Shown: one piece after another, positions 13,668 through 25,579 of the stretch
How the letters are laid out: each line of letters begins with the position of its first letter
Position numbering within the stretch: position 1 is the first letter of the stretch
Assembly: GCA_936450465.1 (NCBI GenBank)
Contig: OW388293.1
Span: forward strand, 46,552,040 to 46,616,039
DNA length: 64,000 bases
Source: Gibbula magus
Taxonomy: Eukaryota; Mollusca; Gastropoda; Trochida; Trochidae
Reading direction: 5' to 3'
Translations under genes and position numbers: made by a program
The notes under the pieces: generated by a model
The model's database searches: none
What the model saw: only the letters and a program-made list of their open reading frames with translations
Told to the model about the DNA's origin: nothing

Positions 13668-16600
13668 GTATGTTGCTGTTCTTTCAAAAGTACCTTCATT
13701 ACTGAATCTTAAATAATGTTCACCAAATACTTTTCCATATAGATAGAGAATATCACCCAAGTGTCTTCTGATATCAAATATATCAACACGAGTTGATAAA
13801 AGTTACAAATATCCGAGGCTTGCCGAGGATATTTTTACTTTTATCAACGAGTGTTGATATATTTGATATCAGAAGACACGAGGGTGAGATTCTATTTATC
13901 ATCCAAAATCATTCTTATTACGTTTAAGTGAAAAAAGTGTTCATCTCTGAGCACAGCTCTGCCATTTGACTTCCAGTGCGGTGAGGTCATAGCATTGTGA
14001 CGTCATCATGATTATGACGTCATAGCACTGTGATGTCATCACTTGATGATGTAAAAGCATTGTGATGTCATGTAGTTGACGGTGACAGGGCATTGTGCAA
14101 AATCTACTGCCAAAACGATATCTCCTAGGAGATATCACTTGATCTCACACAAGCGATATCTCCTGTGGAACACAGTTTTGGGTGATAAACACGTATGAAT
14201 AGCCGATGAATGTCTTTAGAAACTGAAATACCTGTCTGGGCCAATTTGTCAACTGTTGATTTACATTTCTAGTACTACTGACTGATACAATCATGTATCA
14301 CTATCAATGAATTGATCCCCGTGTACACATAAATCATTCCTCAAATTAAGCCTTTGTCGTGAGTGAAGAAATGGAGAGAATGGCCAAATCTCCCAAATTC
14401 CAAGTTTTGGAATAGAATTCGCACTATTACCATACAAAGAAACCTATCGCAAGAACATTAAATGCTGTTAAAAAATACAATTTAACCACTGCTTAAGTCA
14501 GTTGAAGCATAGTGTTGTCGTGTTAGCTTATTTGTTCATTACGCCAAGGTCCGGTTTGGAATTACGGTGCAGACACAGAAACAATCCATTCTAACTATAT
14601 CATTGCGTCGACATCCGGCTCTGTCAAAACCCCGATCAATGGATGTCACACTTCATTCTCAACTCCCTGAGGTACATACAACACGTGCAACCATGAGGCA
14701 CACCAAGTTAATGTCACCAGCACTAGCGCGAGATACCCCTTCATATGTGACTCCAGTCTAGAGAGAGTTTAGTTGGGGAGATGTCGAACCCCCCTGAACA
14801 CACCCCCCTCCGTGATCCGTCAATGCAAACCTAGCAGGTGCAACACATCCGAGATTAATACCAGTCAATCGAAACAGTCTAGTCATGATCTTTTTATCAA
14901 CCCACCCCCGTATACTTGTTCATTCCACACAGTCTTTTCAAGATCGTTTCATATTGTTAGCATTGGTTCTTTAGCAATCTACTAGCCATATAACGTGATA
15001 CTTGGAACGACCTTTCTAAACCGTATCATCCGGTACGAGGGACTTACAACATTGTAAATCCCTCCAGAAGGGTTTCCACAGACAATTGTAAACCCTGTCA
15101 GGAGGAATTACAATGATTGTAAACCCTGATACATTTGCTAAGATGACTTTTAAACCTACTTCCGTATAATCGTTAATTTCAGACAGTCTTTTCAAGACCG
15201 TATCATATGGATAGCATTGGTTACATTTCTTTATATACCTCAATGCCCATTTAGCAGTCTTTGAACTCAGTTGTTTTTCCGGGAGAATTTCCTTACGAAA
15301 GGAAGTAGGGCCTTACAATTCCCATTGAGAAGGCCTCATAATACCCTGCTGGGAGGGCCTTGAACAGAATAATAACCTTCCAAGAGGATATTATCCAGTA
15401 TAATTCTCCAAGTACAATTCTTTGCACCCAAGAACGTCTAAGTCCCATTTAGTAAGGTAATCAATCCACAAAATTGCCAAGTTAAAAGACAATGCGGGAT
15501 TCGAAACCGGTAACGTTGTAAGTCCCTCCAGGAGGGTTTACAGAGACAATTGTAAACCCTGTTTGGAGGAATTAAAATGGTTTGAAAAAAATCTCAAATA
15601 TATGAGCAAATGTTTTGAAGAAAGTCTGTCTCGAACCCGTATCCACTAACACCTGTAGTACATGAGCTATCGCTTCAGTCTACTGCGCTAACGGGGCAGG
15701 TGAGATTCAACGGTACAAAAGCCACTCAAATAACGCTGCTTTTAACAGGAATTTCAGCTTCCAAACAAGGATTTTATGAACGACTCTATTTACCTGTCAT
15801 CCTCGTTATAACGCCATAACAAAGCCTGTTTATACTTTAAAACGGTTGATAATATAGAGAAATACTGGAAATATTCGCATCCTCGGGTTTTCCTACCTAT
15901 CAGGATCCACAACCTTACCTCTCCTTATAGTATCATACAGTTCCAAAAGTAAATATACACAACGTCCTCCTTAAAGAAACACTCTGCATAAACGTGTGTG
16001 ATGGTAATAACGACTCAGGATAAACTAAGGTGAATTCATAATTACGAAAGCACTTTTTGTAACACGACTCAATCTGATATGAAATAAATATCAATTCTAA
16101 GTATGTTTATCTGTTCTAATGTTGATGTCACTTTCAGTACAAACCATATCAAATGTTTGATGCTGACCATAGCAATGGCAAATATTCAATATCAAAATAT
16201 GTCAGTGTCACATAACATAACGATACACTTTTCTTTATGTTTCAGGTTCACCTTGCTCGAATTCTGATTCCAGCTCAGACTCGAGTGATTCCAGCTCAGA
16301 CTCGAGCGATTCCAGCTCAGACTCGAGCGATTCCAGCTCAGACTCGAGCGATTCCAGCTCAGACTCGAGTGGTTCCGACGATTCAGGTAGCGGACCGATC
16401 TTGATGATGCGTAGAGATACCAACAGCTCCGGTTGCACGATCACCTCCCAACCTGTGACGTATCTCAACGTTGGATGGGAGGCGTACAAACAAAGCTTCA
16501 ACGGTAGCAGCTGCTACTTCTGGCTTGGCCTGGAGGAGATCCACCAGTTGACAACGTCAGGGAACTACAACCTCGAGGTCTCCGTCTTGAACGGCTTTCT

Positions 16601-16931
16601 CGTTACTGGGACCGCAACTTACAGCAACTTCCGAGTGGGAGACGAAGCATCAAACTACACGATGACGACATCTGGATTCTCAACAGATGGTGCCGTCGTT
16701 GGTGATCGCTTCTTTCTGACAGATTCAGACAGGACCTTCAACGGAACCAACTTCTGCGTCGACGGCCGCTGCGAGTCGAACGCCGACTGTGGAAGGTGGG
16801 CCATGGGAGGTTGGTGGTACACAGACGTGTGTCTCTCTAACCCTCACAATCAGTGGGGAATCGAGTGGACACAGGGTAACGGAGACACAACCACCATGAA
16901 GGAAATGAACATGACCCTCATACCAGCATAA
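13610..16931 (+). CDS. Secreted fibrinogen-related protein with (DSSSDSS)n linker, copy 1
   Basis: Coding sequence joins 13610-13667 and 16246-16931 (744 nt, 247 residues). Exon 1 encodes a signal peptide, MSTFKLALLILGLALSFNE, ending at AAG/GTATGT. Exon 2 follows a pyrimidine-rich TTTCAG acceptor in matching phase. Residues 20-27 hold a lone Cys (C23). Residues about 26-68 are an acidic Ser/Asp linker with five DSSSDSS heptads. From about residue 70 comes a fibrinogen C-terminal (FReD) domain: MMRRD, VGWEAYKQSF, CYFWLGLEEIHQL, YSNFRVGDE, a DSDRTF calcium-loop-like segment, GGWWYTDVC, and a closing MTLIPA. There are five N-glycosylation sequons (NSS, NGS, NYT, NGT, NMT). The first 30-40 residues of a normal FReD (the CxD...Y.V..C subdomain) are absent. 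Mollusc FREPs are secreted lectin-like recognition proteins; the ligand here is unknown. The start was chosen because only this ATG gives a signal peptide in phase with exon 2. Confidence 0.88.
13742..14184. mobile_element. 443-bp hairpin element inserted in intron of copy 1
   Basis: Absent from the duplicate, whose sequence reads straight from CCATATA to AACACG. It is flanked by a possible ATA target duplication, with TATCACCCAA near both ends in inverted orientation. The first 160 bases form a long inverted repeat: arms 13742-13801 and 13840-13902, each about 60 bp and mostly complementary. The rest carries repeated GACGTCAT/GTGATGTCAT motifs. It is non-coding. The family is not recognised; this may be a foldback/MITE-type element. 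Confidence 0.75.
14185..15528. other. Intron of FREP copy 1, first part
   Basis: Non-coding. It contains short inverted motifs built from GTAAACCCT and CCTCCAGGAGGG (15035-15130) but no exon that could be joined in frame. It is near-identical in copy 2. Confidence 0.55.
15535..15960 (-). repeat. tRNA-derived SINE-like repeat in FREP intron
   Basis: Read on the - strand, 15629-15701 looks like a tRNA head: GTTAGCGCAGTAGACTGAAG resembles an A box and GGGTTCGAGA a B box. The segment through 15960 (AAAACGGTTGATAATATAGA and surroundings) recurs at 30386-30810 by duplication and, much diverged, at 32670-33200. The full length and ends are not certain. Confidence 0.55.
16246..16931 (+). CDS. FREP copy 1, exon 2 (linker plus fibrinogen domain)
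   Basis: The acceptor is TTTATGTTTCAG/G. The exon carries the 21-bp repeat encoding DSSSDSS (16270-16375) and the whole fibrinogen-related domain, and ends at TAA 16929-16931. The antisense of the Ser/Asp repeat is also open, which produces a spurious Glu/Ser/Leu-repeat frame. Confidence 0.9.
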
Positions 16932-17248
16932 TGATATCACTCTCATGTGGTCAACTGATACGGCTTCATTCAATCTTTTCCCTTTAGGACATTCATTACA
17001 TTTAACCCCTAAAGAGATAATTCAAAATTTAAAATAGATGAATATTTGTTTTAATTTGAACAGTGTATAAAACAAGTTTGAAAATTTCCAAGCCCAATAG
17101 GCTAATTTTGTCAATTCAAAAGGCAAAATTAAATAAAAACATTTAAAATGTACCAGTCTGGACAAAACGTCAATGTAGAATGTAGCCTGTTGGTTGACAC
17201 ATGTAGCAAATGATACCGATACTGGCACTGAGCTCTTCTGTTAAAATG

Positions 17249-17254
17249 AATAAA
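17249..17254 (+). terminator. Candidate poly(A) signal, FREP copy 1
   Basis: AATAAA 318 bases after the stop codon, within GAATAAAGTG. A second AATAAA lies at 17132. Both are conserved in copy 2. Cleavage site unknown. Confidence 0.4.
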
Positions 17255-17530
17255 GTGTCTTGCATTATAAACAAGTAGTTTTTGTTTTGTAACAGACGCC
17301 GATAATAGAATATGAACAATACATCAATTTCATATTTGTCTTGAAAATATGTTAAATATATATGTATTGTTTGATAAATGAACTAGATGGTATAAACACA
17401 ATTTTGTCCTTTGGCAAAGGACTCATTTCTACAGAAATCAAGGGCGAGGAGTTGCACACTTATATACCGACAGAAGTTACGCATGATGAACTTTACGATG
17501 TGTAGTTCCTATACATGTATGAACGCAACT

Positions 17531-17790
17531 GAGCTCTGAGCAATCCAAAGTTATGGCCAAGGTTAAAGTTTTCTGAAAATGTCAACTGCGGCAAGGTCAA
17601 GGTCACACGGTCAAATATGATGACCTCATCTGAAAGGTCTCATCACAAGGTATGCCACATGGTATGAAAGCCCTAGCTCTGAGCAATCCAAAGTTATGGC
17701 CAAGGTTAAGGTTTATGTGGACAAACACACAGACAGACGGACAGGTGAAAAACAATATACCCACGGAATCGACGATTCGGGGGCATAAAA
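17531..17790. repeat. Common mollusc-type repeat at the duplication edge
   Basis: It begins exactly where similarity to copy 2 ends. It contains the phrase AGCTCTGAGCAATCCAAAGT twice (near 17530 and 17670), each followed by TATGGCCAAGGTTAA, then ACAGACAGACGGACAG and a GATTCGGGGGCATA end. I recognise this as a type of dispersed repeat frequent in bivalve genomes; that identification is from memory of such sequence. Confidence 0.5.
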
Positions 17791-19172
17791 GCATTGACAC
17801 TGTAATTAATTGTTTTTGATAAAGTATATGTGCTAAAGAATCTGTTAAATAATCAATTATTGAAACTTTATCAAAAATTAAATCATAAATCATTTGAGGT
17901 ATTGTAATATATTGCTTAGTAAGAGGAGTTGTTTGGAAAGTAGTATCTCAGTCAAGAAGTTTGCAAGGGGGACCCTTCAAACTCAGTAGTCTTAAAAGTG
18001 CAATTATCAAATGAATCAAGTTGAAAATATATTTTTATGAAGACATTTTGGTGCCTGAGTATTCTATGTGGGATATTAAGATATAAACTTACCTTATTTC
18101 CAACAAAATACTGCATGAATCTTCAAAATGACGTCATATGTGTGCCCTTGTTTTGGATCCCTGAGTGCAACCTCCAAGTCAGGGCGCTCTACCTCCGATT
18201 GGCTCTACGGTAGTGGCCCTGCCGTCTTTCACGGGGGCATTGTTGTCAACCCAGTTGACAACAATTGAATATGACGTCACGTATAGCTAAGAACCAAAGG
18301 CTTAGTCAACATACCAAGCAATCGGTTCAAGGGTATGCTTTATGCGTTAGGCGTATGAATATAAGTATTGTTCATGTTTTTGGTTAAATATATCATGTCT
18401 AATGACCTCGGTAATGAAAGAAAAAACATATTATTTCAATAGCGCGATGGAAAACGTAATACAATCGCAACAATATTAGTTTGACGGCCTCTTTCGTTGT
18501 GTCGCTGTACGGAGCTGTGTTGCGAATCCTACGAGTTAGAAGTTTATATTTGGAGCGTGACAGCAATCAACGGCTGCACGCGCTGTGTTGGAGCTTTCTC
18601 ACCCGAACACCTTCTGATGGCAGCGAGTATATTAGTGACGTCACGGAGCGGTTGCTCGCTGTCTGGAGCTAGCCCTGAGTGCACTTCCTGTACTACTTGG
18701 TGCACAACATATACCAGTCAATTACAAATTTAAGGGCCTCAGATGCATTTTTAATAATAAAAAATTTTTCAAGGAAGATGAAAAAAGAATGTTTGAAAAG
18801 CAATTTATCATGGATAAAATATATTTTTATGAGTGATAATAGTAACATACATGAACATAAGGATGTCGGGGAAAATTTCCTATATTTTAGAACGTTTTTT
18901 TTACATAACACAAATATGAAGCGACTTAGGCCTATAAAACCATACATTTTCAGAAAGCCTGCAATTAGAGCTTTCATTTGATATATAACATGAGGCAATT
19001 GAAATGTTTTCGCATTGGACAATGGCCCCTATGACCTTGAGGGTGGAATTGACCTTGTTCCCCCACTCAGATTTTCCTAGATTTTGTATATGTTATAAAG
19101 GAATGGTTCAGGAACTCAAATCAGTTGAAATCATTTCTGTTGCAATTTGTGGTGGGTGTTCTAATAATATAA
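17791..19172. other. Non-coding spacer before satellite array B
   Basis: No gene seen. It contains a perfect 11-bp arm palindrome, TTGTTGTCAAC / GTTGACAACAA, at 18240-18264. Two short overlapping open frames near 18480-18730 show no recognisable domain or splice context. Confidence 0.5.
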
Positions 19173-22100
19173 GCTTACCCCTAAACTGACATCCCTCTAT
19201 TCCTTTACTAACCTACCCCTAAACTGACATCCCTCTATTTCTATACTAACCTGCCCCTAAACTGACATCTCTATATTCCTTTACTAACCTACCCCTAAAC
19301 TGACATCCCTCTATTCCAATACTAACCTATCTCTGAACTGACATCCCTATATTCCTATTCTAACCTACCCTAAACTGATATCCTTCTATTCCTTTACGAA
19401 CCTACCCCATAACTGACACCCCTTTATTCCTATACTAACCTACCCCTAAACTGACATCCCTCTATTCCTATACTAACCTACCCCTAAACTGACATTCCTC
19501 TATTCCTATACTAACCTACCTCTCAACTGACATCCCTCTTTTCCTTTACTAACCTACCCCTAAACTGACATCCCTCTATTCCTTTACTAACCTACCCCTA
19601 AACCGACATCCCTCTATTTCTATACTAACCTACCCCTAAACTGACATCCCTCTATTCCTATAATAACCTACCCCTAAACTGACATTCCTCTATTCCTTTA
19701 CTAACCTACCCCTAAATTGACATCCCTCTATTCCTATACTAACCTACCCCTAAACTGAGATTCTTCTTTTCCTTTACGAACCTACCCCTAAACTGACATC
19801 CCTCTATTCCTATACTAACCTACCCGTAAACTGTCATCCCTCTATTCCTATACTAATCTACCCCTAAACTGACATCCCTCTATTCCTATACTAACCTACC
19901 CCTAAACTGACATTCCTCTATTCCTATACTAACCTACCCCTAAACTGACATTCCTCTTTTCCTTTACTAACCTACCCCTAAACTGACATCCCTCTATTCC
20001 TATACTAACCTACCTCTCAACTGGCATCCCTCTATTCCTATACTAACCTACCCCTCAACTGACATCCCTCTATTCCTGTACTAACCTACCCCTAAACTGA
20101 CATCCCTCTATTTCTATACTAACCTGCCCCTAAACTGACATCTCTATATTCCTTTACTAACCTACCCCTAAACTGACATCCCTCTATTCCAATACTAACC
20201 TATCTCTGAACTGACATCCCTATATTCCTATTCTAACCTACCCTAAACTGACGTCCTTCTATTCCTTTACGAACCTACCCCATAACTGACACCCCTTTAT
20301 TCCTATACTAACCTACCCCTAAACTGACATCCCTCTATTCCTATACTAACCTACCCCTAAACTGACATTCCTCTATTCCTATACTAACCTACCTCTCAAC
20401 TGACATCCCTCTTTTCCTTTACTAACCTACCCCTAAACTGACATCCCTCTATTCCTTTACTAACCTACCCCTAAACCGACATCCCTCTATTTCTATACTA
20501 ACCTACCCCTAAACTGACATCCCTCTATTCCTATAATAACCTACCCCTAAACTGACATTCCTCTATTCCTTTACTAACCTACCCCTAAATTGACATCCCT
20601 CTATTCCTATACTAACCTACCCCTAAACTGACATTCCTCTTTTCCTTTACGAACCTACCCCTAAACTGACATCCCTCTATTCCTATACTAACCTACCCGT
20701 AAACTGTCATCCCTCTATTCCTATACTAATCTACCCCTAAACTGACATCCCTCTATTCCTATACTAACCTACCCCTAAACTGACATTCCTCTATTCCTAT
20801 ACTAACCTACCCCTAAACTGACATTCCTCTTTTCCTTTACTAACCTACCCCTAAACTGACATCCCTCTATTCCTATACTAACCTACCTCTCAACTGGCAT
20901 CCCTCTATTCCTATACTAACCTACCCCTCAACTGACATCCCTCTATTCCTGTACTAACCTACCCCTAAACTGACATTCCTCTATTCTTATACTAACGTAC
21001 CCCTAAACTGACATCCCTCTATTCCCTCCCCTCCCTCTAAACTGATATCCCTCTATTCCTATACTAAACTACCCCTAAACTGACATCCCTCTATTCTTAT
21101 ACTAACCTACCCCTAAACTGACTTCCCTCTATTCCCTCCCCTCCCTCTAAACTGGCATCCCTCTATTCCTATACTAACCTACCTCTAAACTGACATCCCT
21201 CTATTCCTATACTAACCTACCCCTAAATTGACATCCTTCTATTCCTATACTAACCTACCCCTAAACTGACATCCCTCTATTCCTATACTAATCTACCCCT
21301 AAACTGACATCCCTCTATTCCAAAAAAGCTTACCCCTAAACTGACATCCCTTTTTTCGTTTACTAACCTACCCCTAAACTGACATTCCTCTATTTCTCTA
21401 CTAATCTGCCCCTAAACTGACATCCCTATATTCCTTTACTAACCTACCCCTAAACTGACATCCCTCTATTCCAATACTAACCTATCTCTGAACTGACATC
21501 CCTCTATTCCTATTCTAACCTACCCCTAAACTGATATCTTTCTATTCTTTTACGAACCTACCCCTAAACTGACACCCCTTTATTCCTATACTAACCTACC
21601 CCTAAACTGACATCCCTCTATTCCTGTACTAACCTACCCCTAAACTGACATCCCTCTATTCCTATACTAACCTACCCCTAAACTGACATCCCTCTATTCC
21701 TATACTAACCTACCCCTAAACTGACATCCCTCTATTCCTATAGGGGGCGGGATAGCGCAGTGGTTAGCGCGTTCGGCTTCGGATCAAGAGGTCCGAGGTT
21801 CGAATCCCGCCAGGGGCACGGCAACTTTGTCTGCAGTAAAAAACTGTTCTACACGCAGTAAGGTTTGGGTGCAATGCTATACTGAATTTCAGTGCAGTAC
21901 CACCCATGGATCGCTAGTTCCAGCCGATGCTCGCAGGTTTCACCACAATGCATAACCACATGGCGTTGCGGGCTTTCTCCCTGCCGTAATACTAGCAGCC
22001 GCGATATAAGTGAAATACTCTTGAAAGCGGCGTAAAACCACAACTCACCTCACCTCACCTCACCTATTCCTATACTTACCTACCTCTCAACTGACATCCC

Positions 22101-25100
22101 TCTATTCCTATACTAACCTACCCCTAAACTGACATTCCTCTATTCCTGTACTAACCTACCCCTAAACTGGCATCCCTCTATTCCTATACTAACCTACCCC
22201 TCAACTGACATCCCTCTATTCCTGTACTAACCTACCCCTAAACTGACATCCCTCTATTCCTATACTAACCTACCTCTCAACTGGCATCCCTCTATTCCTA
22301 TACTAACCTACCCCTCAACTGACATCCCTCTATTCCTGTACTAACCTACCCCTAAACTGACATCCCTCTATTCTTATACTAACGTACCCCTAAACTGACA
22401 TCCCTCTATTCCCTCCCCTCCCTCTAAACTGATATCCCTCTATTCCTATACTAAACTACCCCTAAACTGACATCCCTCTATTCTTATACTAACCTACCCC
22501 TAAACTGACTTCCCTCTATTCCCTCCCCTCCCTCTAAACTGGCATCCCTCTATTCCTATACTAACCTACCTCTAAACTGACATCCCTCTATTCCTATACT
22601 AACCTACCCCTAAATTGATATCCTTCTATTCCTATACTAACCTACCACTAAACTGACATCCCTCTATTCCTATACTAATCTACCCCTAAACTGACATCCC
22701 TCTATTCCAAAAAAGCTTACCCCTAAACTGACATCCCTTTTTTCCTTTACTAACCTACCCCTAAACTGACATTCCTCTATTTCTCTACTAATCTGCCCCT
22801 AAACTGACATCCCTATATTCCTTTACTAACCTACCCCTAAACTGACATCCCTCTATTCCAATACTAACCTATCTCTGAACTGACATCCCTCTATTCCTAT
22901 TCTAACCTACCCCTAAACTGATATCTTTCTATTCTTTTACGAACCTACCCCTAAACTGACACCCCTTTATTCCTATACTAACCTACCCCTAAACTGACAT
23001 CCCTCTATTCCTGTACTAACCTACCCCTAAACTGACATCCCTCTATTCCTATACTAACCTACCCCTAAACTGACATCCCTCTATTCCTATACTAACCTAC
23101 CCCTAAACTGACATCCCTCTATTCCTATACTAACCTACCCCTAAACTGACATTCCTCTTTTCCTATACTAACCTACCCCTAATCTGACATTCCTCTTTTA
23201 CTTTACTAACCTACCCCTAAACTGACATCCCTCTATTCCTATAATAACCTACCCCTAAACTGACATCCCTATATTCCTTTACTAACCTACCCCTAAATTG
23301 ACATCCCTCTATTCCTATACTTACACATCCCTAAACTGACATCCCTCTATTCCTATACTAACCTACCCCTAAACTGATATCCCTCTATTCCTTTACGAAC
23401 CTACCCCAAAACTGACATCCCTCTATTCCTATACTAACCTACCCGTAAACTGACATCCCTCTATTCCTATACTAACCTAACCCTAAACTGACATCCCTCT
23501 ATTCCTATACTAACCTACCGCTAAACTGACATCCCTCTATTCCTATACTAACCTACCTCTCAACTGATATCCCTCTATTCCTATACTAACCTACCCCTAA
23601 ACTGACATTCCTCTATTCCTATACTAACCTACCGCTAAACTGACATCCATCTATTCCTTTACTAACCTACCCCTAAACTGACATCCCTCTATTCCTATAC
23701 TAACCTACCGCTAAACTGCATCCTTCTATTCCTATACTAACCTACCCCTAAACTGACAATGCTCTATTCCTATACTTACCTACCCCTAAACTGACATCCC
23801 TATATTCCTATAGTAACTTACCCCTAAACTGACATCCCTCTATTCCTTTACTAACCTACCCCTAAACTGACATCCCTCTATTCCCATACTTCCCTACCCC
23901 TAATTATATACTGACATCCCTATATTCCTATACTTACCAACCCCTAAACTGACATCCCTCTATTCCAATACTAACCTATCTCTGAACTGACATCCCTCTA
24001 TTCCTATTCTAACCTACCCCTAAACTGATATCTTTCTATTCTTTTACGAACCTACCCCTAAACTGACACCCCTTTATTCCTATACTAACCTACCCCTAAA
24101 CTGACATCCCTCTATTCCTGTACTAACCTACCCCTAAACTGACATCCCTCTATTCCTATACTAACCTACCCCTAAACTGACATCCCTCTATTCCTATACT
24201 AACCTACCCCTAAACTGACATCCCTCTATTCCTATACTAACCTACCCCTAAACTGACATTCCTCTTTTCCTATACTAACCTACCCCTAATCTGACATTCC
24301 TCTTTTACTTTACTAACCTACCCCTAAACTGACATCCCTCTATTCCTATAATAACCTACCCCTAAACTGACATCCCTATATTCCTTTACTAACCTACCCC
24401 TAAATTGACATCCCTCTATTCCTATACTTACACATCCCTAAACTGACATCCCTCTATTCCTATACTAACCTACCCCTAAACTGATATCCCTCTATTCCTT
24501 TACGAACCTACCCCAAAACTGACATCCCTCTATTCCTATACTAACCTACCCGTAAACTGACATCCCTCTATTCCTATACTAACCTAACCCTAAACTGACA
24601 TCCCTCTATTCCTATACTAACCTACCGCTAAACTGACATCCCTCTATTCCTATACTAACCTACCTCTCAACTGATATCCCTCTATTCCTATACTAACCTA
24701 CCCCTAAACTGACATTCCTCTATTCCTATACTAACCTACCGCTAAACTGACATCCATCTATTCCTTTACTAACCTACCCCTAAACTGACATCCCTCTATT
24801 CCTATACTAACCTACCGCTAAACTGCATCCTTCTATTCCTATACTAACCTACCCCTAAACTGACAATGCTCTATTCCTATACTTACCTACCCCTAAACTG
24901 ACATCCCTATATTCCTATAGTAACTTACCCCTAAACTGACATCCCTCTATTCCTTTACTAACCTACCCCTAAACTGACATCCCTCTATTCCCATACTTCC
25001 CTACCCCTAATTATATACTGACATCCCTATATTCCTATACTTACCAACCCCTAAACTGACATCCCTCTATTCCTATACTAACCTACCTCTCAACTGACAT

Positions 25101-25127
25101 CCCTCTATTCCCTCCCCTGCCTCTAAA
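19173..25127. repeat. 38-bp satellite array B
   Basis: Same 38-bp family as array A, about 148 monomers excluding the SINE. Divergence is higher and the favoured variants differ (GACATTCC, TTTACTAACC, CCCTCCCCTCCCTC). Blocks repeat internally: the 19237-20100 block recurs about 873 bp later, and 22860-23930 recurs about 1107 bp later. It ends at the same CTAAACTAACAAAC junction as array A. Confidence 0.96.
21743..22063 (+). mobile_element. Full-length tRNA-derived SINE (321 bp) in satellite B
   Basis: A tRNA-like head (21743-21818) has an A box, TAGCGCAGTGGTTAGCGC, and a B box, GGTTCGAATCC. It is followed by a body shared with the headless copies at 11318 and 26615, a conserved segment GATATAAGTGAAATACTCTT-GAAAGCGGCGTAAAACC, and a (CTCAC)n tail. 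The 11-bp target duplication CTATTCCTATA (21732-21742 and 22064-22074) lies in satellite sequence, proving retroposition into the array. The head is not a functional tRNA gene candidate because it is fused to the SINE body. Confidence 0.92.
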
Positions 25128-25579
25128 CTAACAAACAATATTTATTTGGTTAGTTAACATTATCAAGTTCTGGTCCAAATGTTATTATCTTTTCTGAAAT
25201 ATAATGCTTAGCTTACTGTATTTGACAACTGTTATTTTCATGCACCTAACAATTATAATCTTTTAAAAACTATTGCCTATTTTTCGGACTGTATGTATTT
25301 GCGAATGATATGTAGGAGGCCTTGTTATGAATTGAACTGATCAAATGTACTTTAGAGATTCAAAAATAAAAGCAAGTTTCAATATTTTTATTTGGTTGCC
25401 AATCATCCTGTATCACTTATCTGACATTCTTCTAAAGAAAATTGCCCGGCTCTTAGTAATATTGTTTTAAGGAGAAACGGATAAAGCATGTTGATTCTAA
25501 CATTTGATGTATAAACAGACTTAATTTCACGTTTATGGATGTCCGCTCCTTCCTGTTGAACTTCAAAAATGAAATATGA

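Larger units (their letters stand above)
10613..17530 (+). repeat. Segmental duplication, copy 1 (contains FREP copy 1)
   Basis: This block aligns nearly base for base with 25128-32382, both starting at the same satellite/unique junction (CTAAACTAACAAAC). Similarity runs through upstream sequence, both exons, the intron and the 3' UTR, and stops abruptly at about 17530, after ATGAACGCAACT. Length differences come from discrete insertions: a 443-bp element here (13742-14184), and a 488-bp element plus two shorter stretches in the other copy. The few substitutions in non-coding sequence indicate a recent duplication. Confidence 0.95.

Noticed and set aside
13456..13716. 86-codon frame covering the signal-peptide exon
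   Set aside because: Different frame from the MSTFKLALL reading and runs through the splice donor; no signal peptide or domain.
16235..16501. Open frame on the minus strand with LESELES repeats
   Set aside because: It is the antisense of the (DSSSDSS)n coding repeat; the same happens at 31085-31351. The sense strand has a signal peptide, matching splice phases and a known domain.
18481..18733. Two overlapping open frames after array A block
   Set aside because: Short, overlapping in different frames, no domain; the region is not conserved in the second block.
21743..21818. tRNA gene
   Set aside because: Good A and B boxes but fused to a SINE body and flanked by an 11-bp target duplication, so it is a SINE head.
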